Shown one piece after another: positions 35,775-44,743 of a stretch of 64,000 bases of DNA. Below the pieces are notes generated by a model. That model worked only from the letters and a program-made list of their open reading frames with translations. It ran no database searches and had not been told where the DNA came from. The translations under genes and the position numbers were made by a program. The stretch is from assembly GCA_964545915.1 (NCBI GenBank), contig CAZJHQ010000004.1:34305-98304 (forward strand). Direction: 5' to 3'. Within the stretch, counting starts at the first letter, position 1; each line of letters opens with the position of its first letter. The DNA comes from QWPN01 sp964545915. GTDB lineage: Bacteria; Planctomycetota; Planctomycetia; Pirellulales; UBA1268.

Positions 35775-36138
35775 TCAAATCGCAGCCGCCACGCATGTTC
35801 CCGTGGCGTATCTGTCCAAGGTCCTGCAGCAGTTGGTTCGCGAGAAGATCGTGGCCAGCCGGCGCGGCACTGGAGGCGGCTTCATGCTCGCCCGCCCGCC
35901 CCACAAGCTCCGGATTCTTGAAATCGTGCAGGCCGTCGACCCCATTCAGCGGATTACGACATGCCCTCTGGGTTTGGCGGCTCACGGCAAACGGCTCTGC
36001 CCGCTTCACCGGCGTCTCGACAACGCCTTGGCGGAGATGGAGAAGGCGTTTGCCGCATCGACGCTCGCGGAAATTCTGGCCGAGCCGACGAAGAGCGTGC
36101 CGCTCTGCAATTTTCCTGCTGCTCCGGCGTGTGGGTGA
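35770..36138 (+). pseudogene. Rrf2-family regulator (NsrR-like), 5'-truncated
   Basis: The fragment carries the second half of an Rrf2 winged helix and the effector part: DQIAAATHVPVAYLSKVLQQL, RRGTGGGFMLARPP, then DPIQRITTCPLGL and LCPLHRRLDNALAEME. Cysteines in TTCPLG, LCPLH and the late PLCNF fit a metal-cluster regulator. The usual N-terminal 30 residues (first helices) are missing; the frame joins protoglobin-strand DNA at about 35770. Rrf2 proteins often control NO-related globins, so these two were probably a divergent gene pair. A GTG at 35803 could start a shorter product. Confidence 0.65.
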
Positions 36139-36472
36139 GGCCGCGATGGAAGCAGGCTGGGGGGAGTCACGCGAACCAGTCTCGGCTGTTTCTCGCGGTG
36201 CGCTTCGCGCGCCCAACGCTTGAGGGCGTGCCGTTGGCCTCACTATCTTGCACCGCGTGCGGGGTCGTCGGCTGTCGCGTTCACGAGGAGTGCATGCCAT
36301 GGTTCGGCGGTTCTTTCGTCTCCGGTCGCCTCCGCTCGGCGCAACGGGCACCCGGGGCTTGTTCATCGGCTGAGTCCGCCCGGTTCCCCACGCTGTTTTG
36401 CCGCGCCGGGGCTGCTGCCTATCCTTCTCCTGCGTTCTATGTCACGAACCCGTTGATTCAAGGAACGAATCG
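36139..36472. other. Intergenic region before the TerB-like gene
   Basis: 334 nt with no gene. GGAACG about 10 nt before 36473 supplies the ribosome site of the next gene. I see no terminator or repeat of note. Confidence 0.4.
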
Positions 36473-37036
36473 ATGCCCACCCCGTCCCGCAGCCATCAGA
36501 GCATTCTGATCGATGCCGTGTTTCACAATCGCGAGAAGCACCTCGTCGAGGCGTTTCGCGAGCGGCTCGAGCAGTTGGAACGCCGCCAGCAGCTCGCGCA
36601 TGTCTCGGGCATCCGCGACGAAGCGGTCCTGGGTCGATTGCTGGGGCTGGGGATCACGGCTGAAACCCTGGCGGCCTTGGGCCTGGTGCCGCTGGTCTGG
36701 GTGGCCTGGGCCGACGGCGAGGTGGCCGCCAAGGAACGGGATCGAATCGAGGCCATGGCCCAGGCCGCCGGCATCGAGCCGCAGGACGGCCGGTATCCGC
36801 TCCTGGAGCATTGGCTGAAGCGTCGTCCCGGGCCCGAAATGGTCGAGGCGTGGCGGGACTATATCAAGCAGTTGCGCGACAAAATGTCAGCTGCGGACCT
36901 GCAAACCTTGCGCCGCGAGATCTTGGACCGGGCCGGCGAGGTAGCCCGCGCCAGCGGCGGCCTCCTCGGCTTTGGCGGGAAGGTCTCGCCAGCCGAACAG
37001 GCGGTGCTCGCCACGCTCGAACAGGCCTTCGGGTAG
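36473..37036 (+). CDS. TerB-like protein
   Basis: 187-residue soluble protein. The middle has the TerB-type motif VAWADGEVAAKERDRIEAMA (acidic loop followed by a helix), and the C-terminal end is helical with Gly/Phe-rich FGGKVSPAEQ. TerB-fold proteins are linked to tellurite resistance and membrane stress, but the fold is found widely and the function here is not known. Start ATG 36473 has AGGA about 10 nt upstream. It stands alone. Confidence 0.6.
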   Translation: MPTPSRSHQSILIDAVFHNREKHLVEAFRERLEQLERRQQLAHVSGIRDEAVLGRLLGLGITAETLAALGLVPLVWVAWADGEVAAKERDRIEAMAQAAGIEPQDGRYPLLEHWLKRRPGPEMVEAWRDYIKQLRDKMSAADLQTLRREILDRAGEVARASGGLLGFGGKVSPAEQAVLATLEQAFG

Positions 37037-37402
37037 CAGGCTGTGGAACAAGTCTGCCCGAGCAGGATGTGAGATATGCCGACCGTGGAAACGCTGGCGT
37101 TTCCACCGGTCGGCCAAGTGGACAAAGGCCATGGAGTGCTTTGTCCACTGACCAACTGTGTGTCAGGACGGGCCGGAGGCCCGTCGTTGTCGCCTGCGGG
37201 CGTCCCGGAGGCGGAAGCTCTCGCCCTTCGGCACGAGGTATGGCCGCTCGACCAGTTCGAGACGGCCTACGCCGATGGGCAAGCGGCGGATCATCGCCCA
37301 GACCGGCAACCCCGTTGAAGCAGCACCACGAAGGCCTGGTGATGATCCCCGATGAACTGCCCACTGCGGGGAGCCCGTTGGACCACGTCAGCCCGACGAC
37401 CG
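37037..37402. other. Intergenic region with strong hairpins
   Basis: 366 nt between two convergent 3' ends. A long inverted repeat at 37079-37113 (left arm begins CCGACCG, right arm ends CGGTCGG, one bulge) probably ends transcription of the TerB-like gene. A second hairpin, ACGGGCC-GGA-GGCCCGT, lies near 37160. No gene is seen. Confidence 0.5.
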
Positions 37403-38404
37403 TCAACGGGCAGCCACGCCGCCCGCCCGGGTGGCCGCGTCCCGGAACACCGCCGCATCCGTGTCGTCGCCGAGGAATACGACGCGGCCGTCGGCGAAGC
37501 AGGCGTTCACTCCCCGAATATGGCCGCTGCCATACGCCGTCAGACGCCGCTCCGCGTGCTCTTGGAACGCGGCGAACGTGTCGGCGGGAGGATCGCGGCC
37601 GAAGCGGCCGTCGATCGTGAACCCGAGCCGTTCGTTGATGCCGCCCCAGGAACCGAGCATCACGTGGCCGGCCATCTTGCGGGAGGCGGAAGCCCCCCAC
37701 CAGCCCTGCAGGTCGAGCGGGTCGCCCCAGGCGAGGTCGGTGAACGTGGCGTAGGCGGGATCGACATGGGACCGCTCGCCGAAGAGCAGCGTTTGCGACA
37801 GGCCGTCGGTCACGTCCCGGTTCCGCACCGGCAGCTGGTTCCGCAGCGGCTCGGACGCTTCGCCGACGGTGTGAAACATGCCGTCCACAGTGGCCCGCGG
37901 TGCGAAGTGAGGCCGCGTGCCGCCGTTGCCGCCGTAGCTCGTCAGGGCGTACGTCCAGCCGCGCGGCTGAACGGTGACCGGATTGCGTGGCAGCGTGTCG
38001 GACGGGCAGACGAGCTCGGGGAGTACGACCGCGGCCGGCGACTCCCTGCCTCGGGTGACGTTGTTCAGCGGATCGTTGCGATCCCAGCGCACGAGCAGGG
38101 CCGCCCCGTCCATGTGCGGCAGGAGCCAGGCGAACAGCGGCACGCCACGGTGGCTGACGGCGGCATTGAAGTACCACTGCCGCACGCCCGGCGGATATTC
38201 GCGGCGGGCTTGCTCGTACCCGGCCGTAGCGAGGCCCAGCTGCCGCACGTTGCTCGCGCAGACGATCCTGCGGGCGGCCTCGCGGGCCCCCTGGATGCCC
38301 ATCAGCACGAGGGCCACGATGGCTGCGAGTATGGCGACCACCACGAGCAACTCGACGAGCGTGGCCGCGTGGCGACGCCGTCCCCGTTCAGCCCCGCGGC
38401 ACAT
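37403..38404 (-). CDS. DUF1559 domain protein (pilin-like)
   Basis: 333-residue relative of the DUF1559 protein at 15.4 kb. The leader is AATLVELLVVVAILAAIVAL: the usual Gly before the cleavage site is Ala, while Glu at +5 is kept, so processing by prepilin peptidase may be weaker. The globular part shows IVCASNVRQLGLATAGYEQ, YGGNGGTRP and the C-terminal FADGRVVFLGDDTD. It starts at ATG 38404, about 200 nt from the divergent regulator gene, so the two may share a control region. Confidence 0.85.
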   Translation of the reverse strand: MCRGAERGRRRHAATLVELLVVVAILAAIVALVLMGIQGAREAARRIVCASNVRQLGLATAGYEQARREYPPGVRQWYFNAAVSHRGVPLFAWLLPHMDGAALLVRWDRNDPLNNVTRGRESPAAVVLPELVCPSDTLPRNPVTVQPRGWTYALTSYGGNGGTRPHFAPRATVDGMFHTVGEASEPLRNQLPVRNRDVTDGLSQTLLFGERSHVDPAYATFTDLAWGDPLDLQGWWGASASRKMAGHVMLGSWGGINERLGFTIDGRFGRDPPADTFAAFQEHAERRLTAYGSGHIRGVNACFADGRVVFLGDDTDAAVFRDAATRAGGVAAR

Positions 38405-38581
38405 CAGGTCGCATCCGCCAGGCGCCCACCCACGCCAGCCGCACGACGATCACCGCCACGCCGCCGAGCAGGGCGGCAGCCAGTGGCCCCGCGAGGATGG
38501 CGGCGAAGCCCGCCAGACGCGACCGGCTCGGGATTCGACGACGGGAAAAATGCATCGCGGCCTCCGCTTGCACGATGACAT

Positions 38582-38613
38582 GATCATGGAATAAAGTTGT
38601 CACGATCATGAAT
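38582..38613 (+). promoter_or_regulatory. Direct repeats GATCATG over the regulator start
   Basis: GATCATGGAAT (38582) and GATCATGAATT (38603) are direct repeats 21 bp apart, two helical turns; the second covers the ATG at 38608. The first lies inside a perfect palindrome, CATGATCATG (38579-38588). The local DNA is AT-rich compared with its surroundings. A candidate autoregulatory operator for the HTH/PBP protein. Confidence 0.4.
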
Positions 38614-39675
38614 TTGCACGAAAAGTCAATCCCGCCCCCGTTCGTCATTCGCCAGCGGCGGATCTCGCGCGGTTGGACGCAGGGTGAGCTCGCTGCCCGT
38701 GCGGGGCTCTCGCGGGCGGGCGTGAGCGCCATCGAGGCGGGACGCCTCAGTCCCTCCGTCGCTGCCGCGCTGGCGCTCGCGAAAGCCCTCGACGGCACCG
38801 TGGAGGAGCTCTTCGGGCGCCCGCCGGCCGGCACCGCCGGCGCGATCGACTGGGCCTTGCCCCCTGCGGGCCCCGGTCGCCGCTACTGGCTGGCCCGCAT
38901 CGCCGACCGGCTGCGGGCGTACGCGGTGGAGGACGATTCGCCGCAGCTCGACTGGCACGACGGCGTCGAGGGACGGGAACCGGTCGCGCGGGAGGCCGGC
39001 GGCGAGGCCGAGCGGACGCTCGTGATCGCCTGCTGCGATCCAGCGGCGCCCCTTCTGGCCGCTGAGTATCGCCGGCAGTTCGCCATGCGGCTGATCGTGC
39101 TGCGACGCAACAGCGCCGCCGCCCTCGACCTGCTCGCCGGCGGGCTGGTGCATGCCGCCGGACTCCACCTCGCGCCGGCAGGCGACCGTCCCGGCAATCG
39201 GACGGCCGCCCGCGCCCGGCTCGGCACGGGCTTCCGGCTCGTGCGCGTCGCCCGCTGGGAAGAGGGCATCGCCTTTCATCCGCGGCTGGGTGCCGCGAGC
39301 GGCCGCTCACTCGCCCGGGCCGGCACCCGCTGGGTGGGCCGCGAGGCCGGTTCCGGCGCCCGGCAGTGCCAGGATCTCGTGCTCGCCGGCCGGCTGGCGC
39401 CCCGCCATGAAGCCTTCGATCACCGCAGCGTCACCGCGGCGATTCGTTCCGGCTGGGCGGACGCCGGCCCCTGCGTGCGGCTGGCTGCCGAGGAGGCAGG
39501 CCTGCGGTTCCACGGCGTGAGGCAAGAGTGCTACGACCTCTGCTATCCGGGGCCGCTCCAGGACGACCCGCGGCTCGCGGCGCTGGTGGCGACGCTGCGA
39601 TCGCGCCGCTATCGGGAGCGGCTCGGCGAACTCCCAGGCTACTCGACCGCGTCCACCGGCGAGACGGTGGCGTGA
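38608..39675 (+). CDS. HTH regulator with periplasmic-binding-protein-like domain
   Basis: 355-residue cytoplasmic regulator. Residues about 12-65 are an XRE/excisionase-like helix-turn-helix (RRISRGWTQGELAARAGLSRAGVSAIEAGRLSP). The rest is a PBP-like domain (LIVLRRNSAAALDLLAGGLVHAAGLHL, AAIRSGWADAGPCVRLAAEEAG), as in molybdate- or tungstate-responsive regulators of the MolR/ModE-alternative type. Its stop overlaps the start of a binding-protein gene (GTGA). The ligand is likely an oxyanion but this is inferred from the family. No membrane or ATPase subunit is adjacent. Confidence 0.8.
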   Translation: MNLHEKSIPPPFVIRQRRISRGWTQGELAARAGLSRAGVSAIEAGRLSPSVAAALALAKALDGTVEELFGRPPAGTAGAIDWALPPAGPGRRYWLARIADRLRAYAVEDDSPQLDWHDGVEGREPVAREAGGEAERTLVIACCDPAAPLLAAEYRRQFAMRLIVLRRNSAAALDLLAGGLVHAAGLHLAPAGDRPGNRTAARARLGTGFRLVRVARWEEGIAFHPRLGAASGRSLARAGTRWVGREAGSGARQCQDLVLAGRLAPRHEAFDHRSVTAAIRSGWADAGPCVRLAAEEAGLRFHGVRQECYDLCYPGPLQDDPRLAALVATLRSRRYRERLGELPGYSTASTGETVA

Positions 39676-40568
39676 GCGGGGCACGACGGGCCACCGATCG
39701 ACGGTCGTTCGTCGGCCGACCGCAGTGGCCGGCCTGCATGGCGATCGTCGCGTTGATCCTGGCCGCGGGCGGATGCGGCCCGTCCGCATCGCCGGTCGCC
39801 GTGCGCTGTGCCGTGATCGGTGGCATGATCGACACCGGCCTGTGGCCCGAGGTCGCCGCCCGCTTCCGGCAGGCCACCGGGATCGGGGTGCAGGTGGTGG
39901 CGGCGGGACCGAAGCACGAGATCAGTGGTCCGTTCCGGCGCGGCGAGGCGGACCTGATCACGATGCATGCCAGCGACGAAATCATCAACCTCGTTGCCGA
40001 CGGGGTCGGCGAGCAGCCGCAGCCCTGGGCCCGCAACGACCTCCTGCTCGTCGGTCCGGCCCTCGACCCCGCCGGCGTGCGTGGCATGGCCGACGCGGTC
40101 GCCGCGCTGGGACGGATCATCGCCTCACGAAGCAGGATCCTCGTCCACCGCAGCCTCGGGGCCAGCGAGGTGCTCCACGATCTGCTCGCGGCCGGAACCC
40201 TCGAACTCGATCCTGAGCGGGTCGTTTCCATGCCCGTCGAACATCACCGCACGCTCTTGGAGCGGGCCGCGGCGGAGGGGGCCTATACGCTCGTGGGCCG
40301 GATTCCCTATCGAAACGGCAAGATTCCCGACGGCGGCCTGGCGGTGATGGTGGAGAGAGACCCGCGACTCCGCCGGCCCTACGTTGTCGTCGTGCGACCC
40401 GCGGCCAGCGAACCGCAGCGGCACCGCGCGGCGGCCCGGCTGGCGGCGTTCCTGCGGTCACCGGAGACGCAGGCCTGGCTCGCCGAGTTCGGCCGGGGGC
40501 ACCTGGATGATCGGCCGCTGTTCTTTCCAGTAGCCGTGCCAGAAGGTGCGCACGGCGCGTCGCGATGA
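39672..40568 (+). CDS. Substrate-binding lipoprotein, tungstate/molybdate-like
   Basis: 298-residue type II binding protein. Signal with a lipobox-like Cys (LILAAGGCGPSA) at about residue 35. Lobes: AVIGGMIDTGLWPEVAARFRQ, PFRRGEADLITMHASDEI, YTLVGRIPYRNGKIPDGGL, as in TupA-like PBPs. I start at the GTG at 39672, which overlaps the regulator's stop (GTGA); an ATG at 39738 would begin just before the lipobox helix. There is no permease or ATPase gene beside it in the window, so it is an orphan binding protein. Confidence 0.78.
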   Translation: MSGARRATDRRSFVGRPQWPACMAIVALILAAGGCGPSASPVAVRCAVIGGMIDTGLWPEVAARFRQATGIGVQVVAAGPKHEISGPFRRGEADLITMHASDEIINLVADGVGEQPQPWARNDLLLVGPALDPAGVRGMADAVAALGRIIASRSRILVHRSLGASEVLHDLLAAGTLELDPERVVSMPVEHHRTLLERAAAEGAYTLVGRIPYRNGKIPDGGLAVMVERDPRLRRPYVVVVRPAASEPQRHRAAARLAAFLRSPETQAWLAEFGRGHLDDRPLFFPVAVPEGAHGASR

Positions 40569-41170
40569 CAGCGGCTGGAGGCCGCGGAAAAATCAGCCCG
40601 CCGGGGCCATGGATGGCCCGGACGACGACGGGCATCGCTGGGCACAAGGCCCGGAGCCCTGCCAAAACGCCCCAAAACTCGCACCAGCCAGGGTGATTTT
40701 CCAGACTTCGCCGCCGGGCTGGCTGCTGCCCCTTGCGAGCATCCGTGAGGCTGAGAGTCGGGAAGGCTTGCTCGAGGATGCCGTGACGCTCGTGGACGCG
40801 GCGCACTGGCTCCAGATGATCGACTGGCAGAGCAAGTTCCTGACGCTGGTCCTGAACTTCACCAAGGACCCCAGCCGGAGCAGTTGACCATGCTCAACGC
40901 CGGGTAGAACACCCCCGACTCGATAGCCCTCCGAAAGAATCTGCGCCGCATCGCGATCGCTGGGAGTTTTCAGGGAGGACGGCCCACTTCGCGCCCGCTC
41001 GTATAGCCCAGGGGAAACTCTTCAGCCGCCCGCCGTCCAGTAGACGTGTGCGAGGGTTCGATCACGGGGCTGTCCTCGGCGGCTGAACACCGGCGGCTTG
41101 AGAAAGTGCGTGTCACAAGCCTATTCTCCACGCGAGACGGATCTGCACCCCTCGCAAATAGGTGCCCACG
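40569..41170. other. Intergenic region with repeat B1 and an unrecognised ORF tail
   Basis: 602 nt. Copy B1 of the terminator-like repeat covers 40573-40621. From about 40690 to the stop at 40887 a frame reads WLLPLASIREAESREG, then LVDAAHWLQMIDWQSKF; it looks coding but I do not recognise it and it has no start of its own. The rest up to 41170 shows nothing. Confidence 0.4.
40573..40621 (-). repeat. Terminator-like repeat, copy B1 (partial)
   Basis: Partial copy of the hairpin repeat found three times next to the tRNA-fMet gene (58.4-58.57 kb) and at 54.88 kb: GGAGGCCGCGGAAAAATCAG then GCCCGCCGGGGCC and the inverted arm. On the minus strand it reads as a GC hairpin followed by a T-run. It lies 5 nt after the stop of the binding-protein gene. 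Confidence 0.55.
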
Positions 41171-41918
41171 ATGACCGAACGATTTCTCACAGCGGCACTC
41201 GTCGCGGCGAGCATCGGCCTGTTCGGGCTTGGCAGCCGCGATGTTGCTGCCCAGAGCGTTTACACTTCACCCTTTTCCATCGCGCTCGATCCCGCCATCG
41301 CCTCGTGGACCAGCGATTTCCCCACGCGGCAGGCGACCATCTACGCCAACACCTCGCCTCCGCAGGCCGACTGGTATTCGCCGTCCACGAGCTACGCCGG
41401 CCGTCCTCGACACGACCGGCACGCCCATCACCCCGCAATTCTTCTACGGTCCCAACTTCGGCGAGTCTGAACACAATGTGCCCAGGTCGCTCGATTCACT
41501 CGTGTCGCAGTTCCAGCCGGGCGACCTGCTCTACATGGGCAATCCCACCGATGGCATCCTGCACGTGGTGATGTGGCTTGGCCAGACCGGCACCGACTCG
41601 GCGAACAACACCTTCCCACTCGTGATCTCGAGCCACGACAACACGCCCGCGATCTTCGACACGCTCGCACTCGACGCGACCGGCTTTCCGAGCGACGGCA
41701 ACGTGGCCGGCCACCTGCCGCCGCCGGGCGTCCACATCCTGCCGTTCGCCGACTCGAACTGGTTCTATCAGGACTTCCAGGTGGCGATGCGGGTGGTGGC
41801 GGTGCCGGAGCCGTCGACGATCGTGCTGGCGGTGCTGGGCATGGTCGTGGTGGGCGCATGGCGCGTGCGACGCAGCCACGGAGGAGTTTGCTGGCGGCAG
41901 GATGCCCGACGGTCCTGA
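41171..41918 (+). pseudogene. PEP-CTERM NlpC/P60-like protein, frameshifted, catalytic Cys region missing
   Basis: Starts at ATG 41171 with a signal peptide (FLTAALVAASIGLFGLGS) and reads to SPSTSYAG near 41400. Then the frame changes to AVLDTTGTPITPQFFYGPNF, QFQPGDLLYMGNPTDG, ILHVVMWLG and ends with VPEPSTIVLAVLGMVVVGAW (PEP-CTERM tail). The second part matches the His-containing half of the gene downstream (ELRPGDLLYIGNK, VTHVIMWVG), but the segment with the catalytic Cys (GIDCSNF in the neighbour) is absent. An internal deletion with a frameshift explains this; it is unlikely to make an active peptidase. Confidence 0.65.
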
Positions 41919-41994
41919 CGCCGGGCCACACGCGGCCGGTTTCCCGGCGGCTTGAATCCGACAAGCCCTCGACTCATGGGCAAAGGAATCAGGG

Positions 41995-42972
41995 ATGAGA
42001 AACGAACTGCTCGCTTTCCGCAGTCGTGCGTCTTGGGCGATCCCCTTGTTTGCGATCGTCGCCGCGGCGCCCTGCTGGGCACAGGTTGCAAGCCCCCCCG
42101 CGCGGAACCTCGACGCTGCCGTGCAGGAGGGGCTTGGCGATGGCGATGAGGGCGAAAGCGAGAGCATCGACGAGGCGGCTGACGCGAAGCCGCACGACGG
42201 GCCGTACCGGAGCCCCTACACGCTCACGTTCAAGGCCCCGCTGCATGAACTGCTCATTGATGCAGGCCAGCCGCGGGGCAGCCCGCGGGAGCAGAGCACC
42301 GTGCCGTTTCGCGAGTGGTATACCGCGAAAGTGCGGCATGAATGGGGCTCCTGGGGTGTGCCGGCGAGGAGGTTCGACTGTCCTGCCCATGTGATGCAAA
42401 AGTCGGCAGAGTGGCGGCGCGAGCGGGTCGTGGCGGCCGCGGGGCGGTTCATCGGCTACCAGTACCAGCACCATCACGTGCCCGACTGGAATCCGCCGGC
42501 AGGCTGGCCGTGGAAGCAGTGCTGCGCCGGCCACAACGGCCCGGGCATCGACTGCAGCAATTTCAGCGGCTGGAACTACAATTGGGCGCTCGGCATCCAC
42601 CTCAAGACGGGCATCCACAAGCAGGCGGCCGCCAAATCCGCGCGGTCGTCCCATGGCGAGGTCCACGCCCATGTGATCGGGCGACCAAAAGGCGAGCCTC
42701 GGGACTGGTACGACACGCTGGTCGACGAACTTCGGCCCGGTGATCTGCTCTACATCGGCAACAAGTCACGCACCAAGGTCACCCACGTCATCATGTGGGT
42801 CGGCACGTGTGGGTCGAGCCCGGACGGGAAGCCGCTGATCATCGATTCCACCGGTAGTCGTCACAAAGACTCCAACGGGCACGCGATTCCCTGCGGCATC
42901 CACCTGCGGCCGTTCGAGAAGGGAAGCTGGTATCACGAGTCGTTCGACCATGCCCATCGGTGGGTGAGGTAA
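41995..42972 (+). CDS. Secreted NlpC/P60-like (C40) cysteine peptidase
   Basis: 325-residue exported protein: signal peptide (SWAIPLFAIVAAAPCWAQ), an acidic linker, then an NlpC/P60-like domain. Catalytic Cys in GPGIDCSNFSGW (about residue 186), His in KVTHVIMWVG and a polar third residue in LIIDSTGSRH. Such enzymes cleave peptidoglycan cross-links or related amides, although planctomycete walls are thin; an amidase or other role is possible. AGGA 10 nt upstream of ATG 41995. It is the intact paralogue of the broken gene just before it. Confidence 0.78.
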   Translation: MRNELLAFRSRASWAIPLFAIVAAAPCWAQVASPPARNLDAAVQEGLGDGDEGESESIDEAADAKPHDGPYRSPYTLTFKAPLHELLIDAGQPRGSPREQSTVPFREWYTAKVRHEWGSWGVPARRFDCPAHVMQKSAEWRRERVVAAAGRFIGYQYQHHHVPDWNPPAGWPWKQCCAGHNGPGIDCSNFSGWNYNWALGIHLKTGIHKQAAAKSARSSHGEVHAHVIGRPKGEPRDWYDTLVDELRPGDLLYIGNKSRTKVTHVIMWVGTCGSSPDGKPLIIDSTGSRHKDSNGHAIPCGIHLRPFEKGSWYHESFDHAHRWVR

Positions 42973-43143
42973 AGCCACCGAATGAGCAATGGCCGTCTGT
43001 CATCCATAGGCCGGATGCTGTCCGTACTGGACGAGCCGACCATGCCAAACACACCGATGGCCCGACGGGTGACCGTGGCGGAATAATGCGACGTCGGGGC
43101 AGGACGCCGTCATTTTCCACTATCAAATCTGGAGGCCTGCCCC

Positions 43144-43353
43144 ATGGCTCGTGCAGCAATTACCGGTCAACAAGTTCGTGACCTGATGATTTTTCATGCC
43201 GTCACGGTCGCCCCAGATGACACGGTGAAAGACGCCTTGGATCTGCTGGTGGCCAACAACGTCGCCGCCTTGTCGGGGGACACCGGCCGCCAACGCAGCG
43301 AGCCGGAAGAAGGGACGGAACATGAAGAGAAGCCAGCCAGTAGCTGCGGTTAG
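43144..43353 (+). pseudogene. CBS-domain fragment
   Basis: 69 codons: VRDLMIFHAVTVAPDDTVKD, then ALDLLVANNVAALSG match the first half of a CBS domain (MT..TV.PD.TV..AL..L....V.ALPVVD). The match stops after about residue 45; the remaining residues are charged and unrelated (RSEPEEGTEHEEK). Probably a truncated CBS gene or a joined end. Confidence 0.5.
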
Positions 43354-43568
43354 TCACCTCCCGCGGGCTTTGGCTGGCTGGCGCGGGACTTCGGCCGGGG
43401 CTACGTGGTCACGCCCGGTTCGCGCCCGCTGGCCGTCGGAGCCGCGGGGGTTTCCATGGCAACGACGGTTCGATGAGATGGGATGCTCCGGTCACGATGA
43501 CTTTTCGCCGGGGCAGAGAAACCCTGTGGCCTACACCCCGTTCAAACAACAACGACCGAGGCTTCATC

Positions 43569-44477
43569 ATGCTTGTACTTGGCTGGCTCACGCTGCTCGC
43601 TCTGGTCGATGCCGTACCCCTACGGCCGGGTGACCACATGCGTGCGGTGCAAGGAGATAGTCAGGAACGGCACTACCTCGTGCATGTGCCCCCGAAGTAT
43701 GCTCCGGACACACCGACGCCGGTGGTGCTTGCGTTTCACGGCGGCGGCGCAAATGCCGACAACATGGTTTTTTTCAGCGGGTTGTCGGAGAAGGCGGATG
43801 AGGCTGGTTTTATCGTTGTGTATCCCAACGGCAGCGGCCGACTCAAACGCATGCTCACCTTCAACGCCGGTAACTGTTGTGGCCATGCCGCTGCAAGTAA
43901 TGTGGACGATGTCGCCTTTACACGCTGCGTCCTCGATGATCTGGAGTCAGTTGCGAACGTCGATCGACGGCGTGTTTATGCGACCGGAATGTCGAACGGC
44001 GCCATGATGGCCTACCGGCTTGCGGCTGAGTTGTCGGATCGTATCGCCGCGATCGCACCTGTCGCTGGTCCGATGGGCACGCCGGAATGTCATCCCGCAC
44101 GTCCGGTCTCGGTGATGCACTTCCACGGCGATGCCGATGAGTTTGCGCCATTCAAGGGGGGTAAAGGCCGTGGCCCCTCAGGCACTGACTTCCACGCGGT
44201 GCAACACTCGATCGACAGGTGGGTCGCGGTGAATGGATGCAGAGCGACGCCGACTACTACACGACTCCCGGACCGTGAGGATGACGGCACCGCCGTGAGA
44301 AGGGTCTGCTACGATTCCGGCAAGGGGGGGGCGGAGGTCGTGCTCGTGGTGATAGAAGGTGGAGGGCACACGTGGCCCGGCCGAGAGCCGCGGATGCAAT
44401 CGCTCGGCGTATCGACTCGTGATATTTCCGCCAACGACATGATGTGGGAATTCTTCAAGCAACACCCCATGAAATGA
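43569..44477 (+). CDS. Polyhydroxyalkanoate-depolymerase / feruloyl-esterase-like hydrolase
   Basis: 302-residue alpha/beta hydrolase of the Esterase_PHB (LpqC/CE1) family. Short hydrophobic N-terminus (MLVLGWLTLLALVDAVP) that may be a signal. Motifs: VLAFHGGGANADNM (oxyanion), GMSNGAMMAYRL (nucleophile Ser), HGDADEFAPF (Asp) and GGGHTWPG (His). Members cleave esters of polyhydroxybutyrate or hydroxycinnamates. I start at ATG 43569 with GAGG about 10 nt upstream; an earlier start at 43473 adds an Arg-rich stretch. Confidence 0.85.
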   Translation: MLVLGWLTLLALVDAVPLRPGDHMRAVQGDSQERHYLVHVPPKYAPDTPTPVVLAFHGGGANADNMVFFSGLSEKADEAGFIVVYPNGSGRLKRMLTFNAGNCCGHAAASNVDDVAFTRCVLDDLESVANVDRRRVYATGMSNGAMMAYRLAAELSDRIAAIAPVAGPMGTPECHPARPVSVMHFHGDADEFAPFKGGKGRGPSGTDFHAVQHSIDRWVAVNGCRATPTTTRLPDREDDGTAVRRVCYDSGKGGAEVVLVVIEGGGHTWPGREPRMQSLGVSTRDISANDMMWEFFKQHPMK

Positions 44478-44497
44478 GGGCCGGCGGCAATGGTGGG

Positions 44498-44743
44498 CTA
44501 CTTGTCCTGACCCAGTAGCCACACCCTCTCCGCCCCAAACGCCTCCGTCCGGCTCGTGAACGGCCCCAAGACAGGCCCATCAACAGGCCCCATGTCTGCG
44601 AACCCGTAGCCTTCGGCGTCTGGCTCCACGTGGCTGGCCCGGGTGATCTGCAACTTCCCGAGTGTGCGTAGGTCCAGTGCCTCGTCGGAGATGCACCTGA
44701 CATCTCCCTCGTTGCCGACGACCAACTCCATCTCGGTGGTCAT
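44498..44743 (-). CDS. Small protein of a plasmid-type cluster
   Basis: 81 codons from ATG 44743: MTTEMELVVGNEGDVRC, then ITRASHVEPDAEGYGFAD, then PVDGPVLGPFTSRTEAFG. From memory, a similar phrase (RASHVEPD, GPVLGPF) recurs in small hypothetical proteins of planctomycete plasmids or integrated elements; I cannot confirm this by search. The frame continues upstream without a stop into the next fragment, so it may also be the tail of a fused ORF. Confidence 0.45.
   Translation of the reverse strand: MTTEMELVVGNEGDVRCISDEALDLRTLGKLQITRASHVEPDAEGYGFADMGPVDGPVLGPFTSRTEAFGAERVWLLGQDK

Noticed and set aside
37180..37330. Possible alcohol dehydrogenase C-terminal fragment (EVWPLDQFETAYADG)
   Set aside because: Only 15 or so residues look alike and no supporting frame around; too weak.
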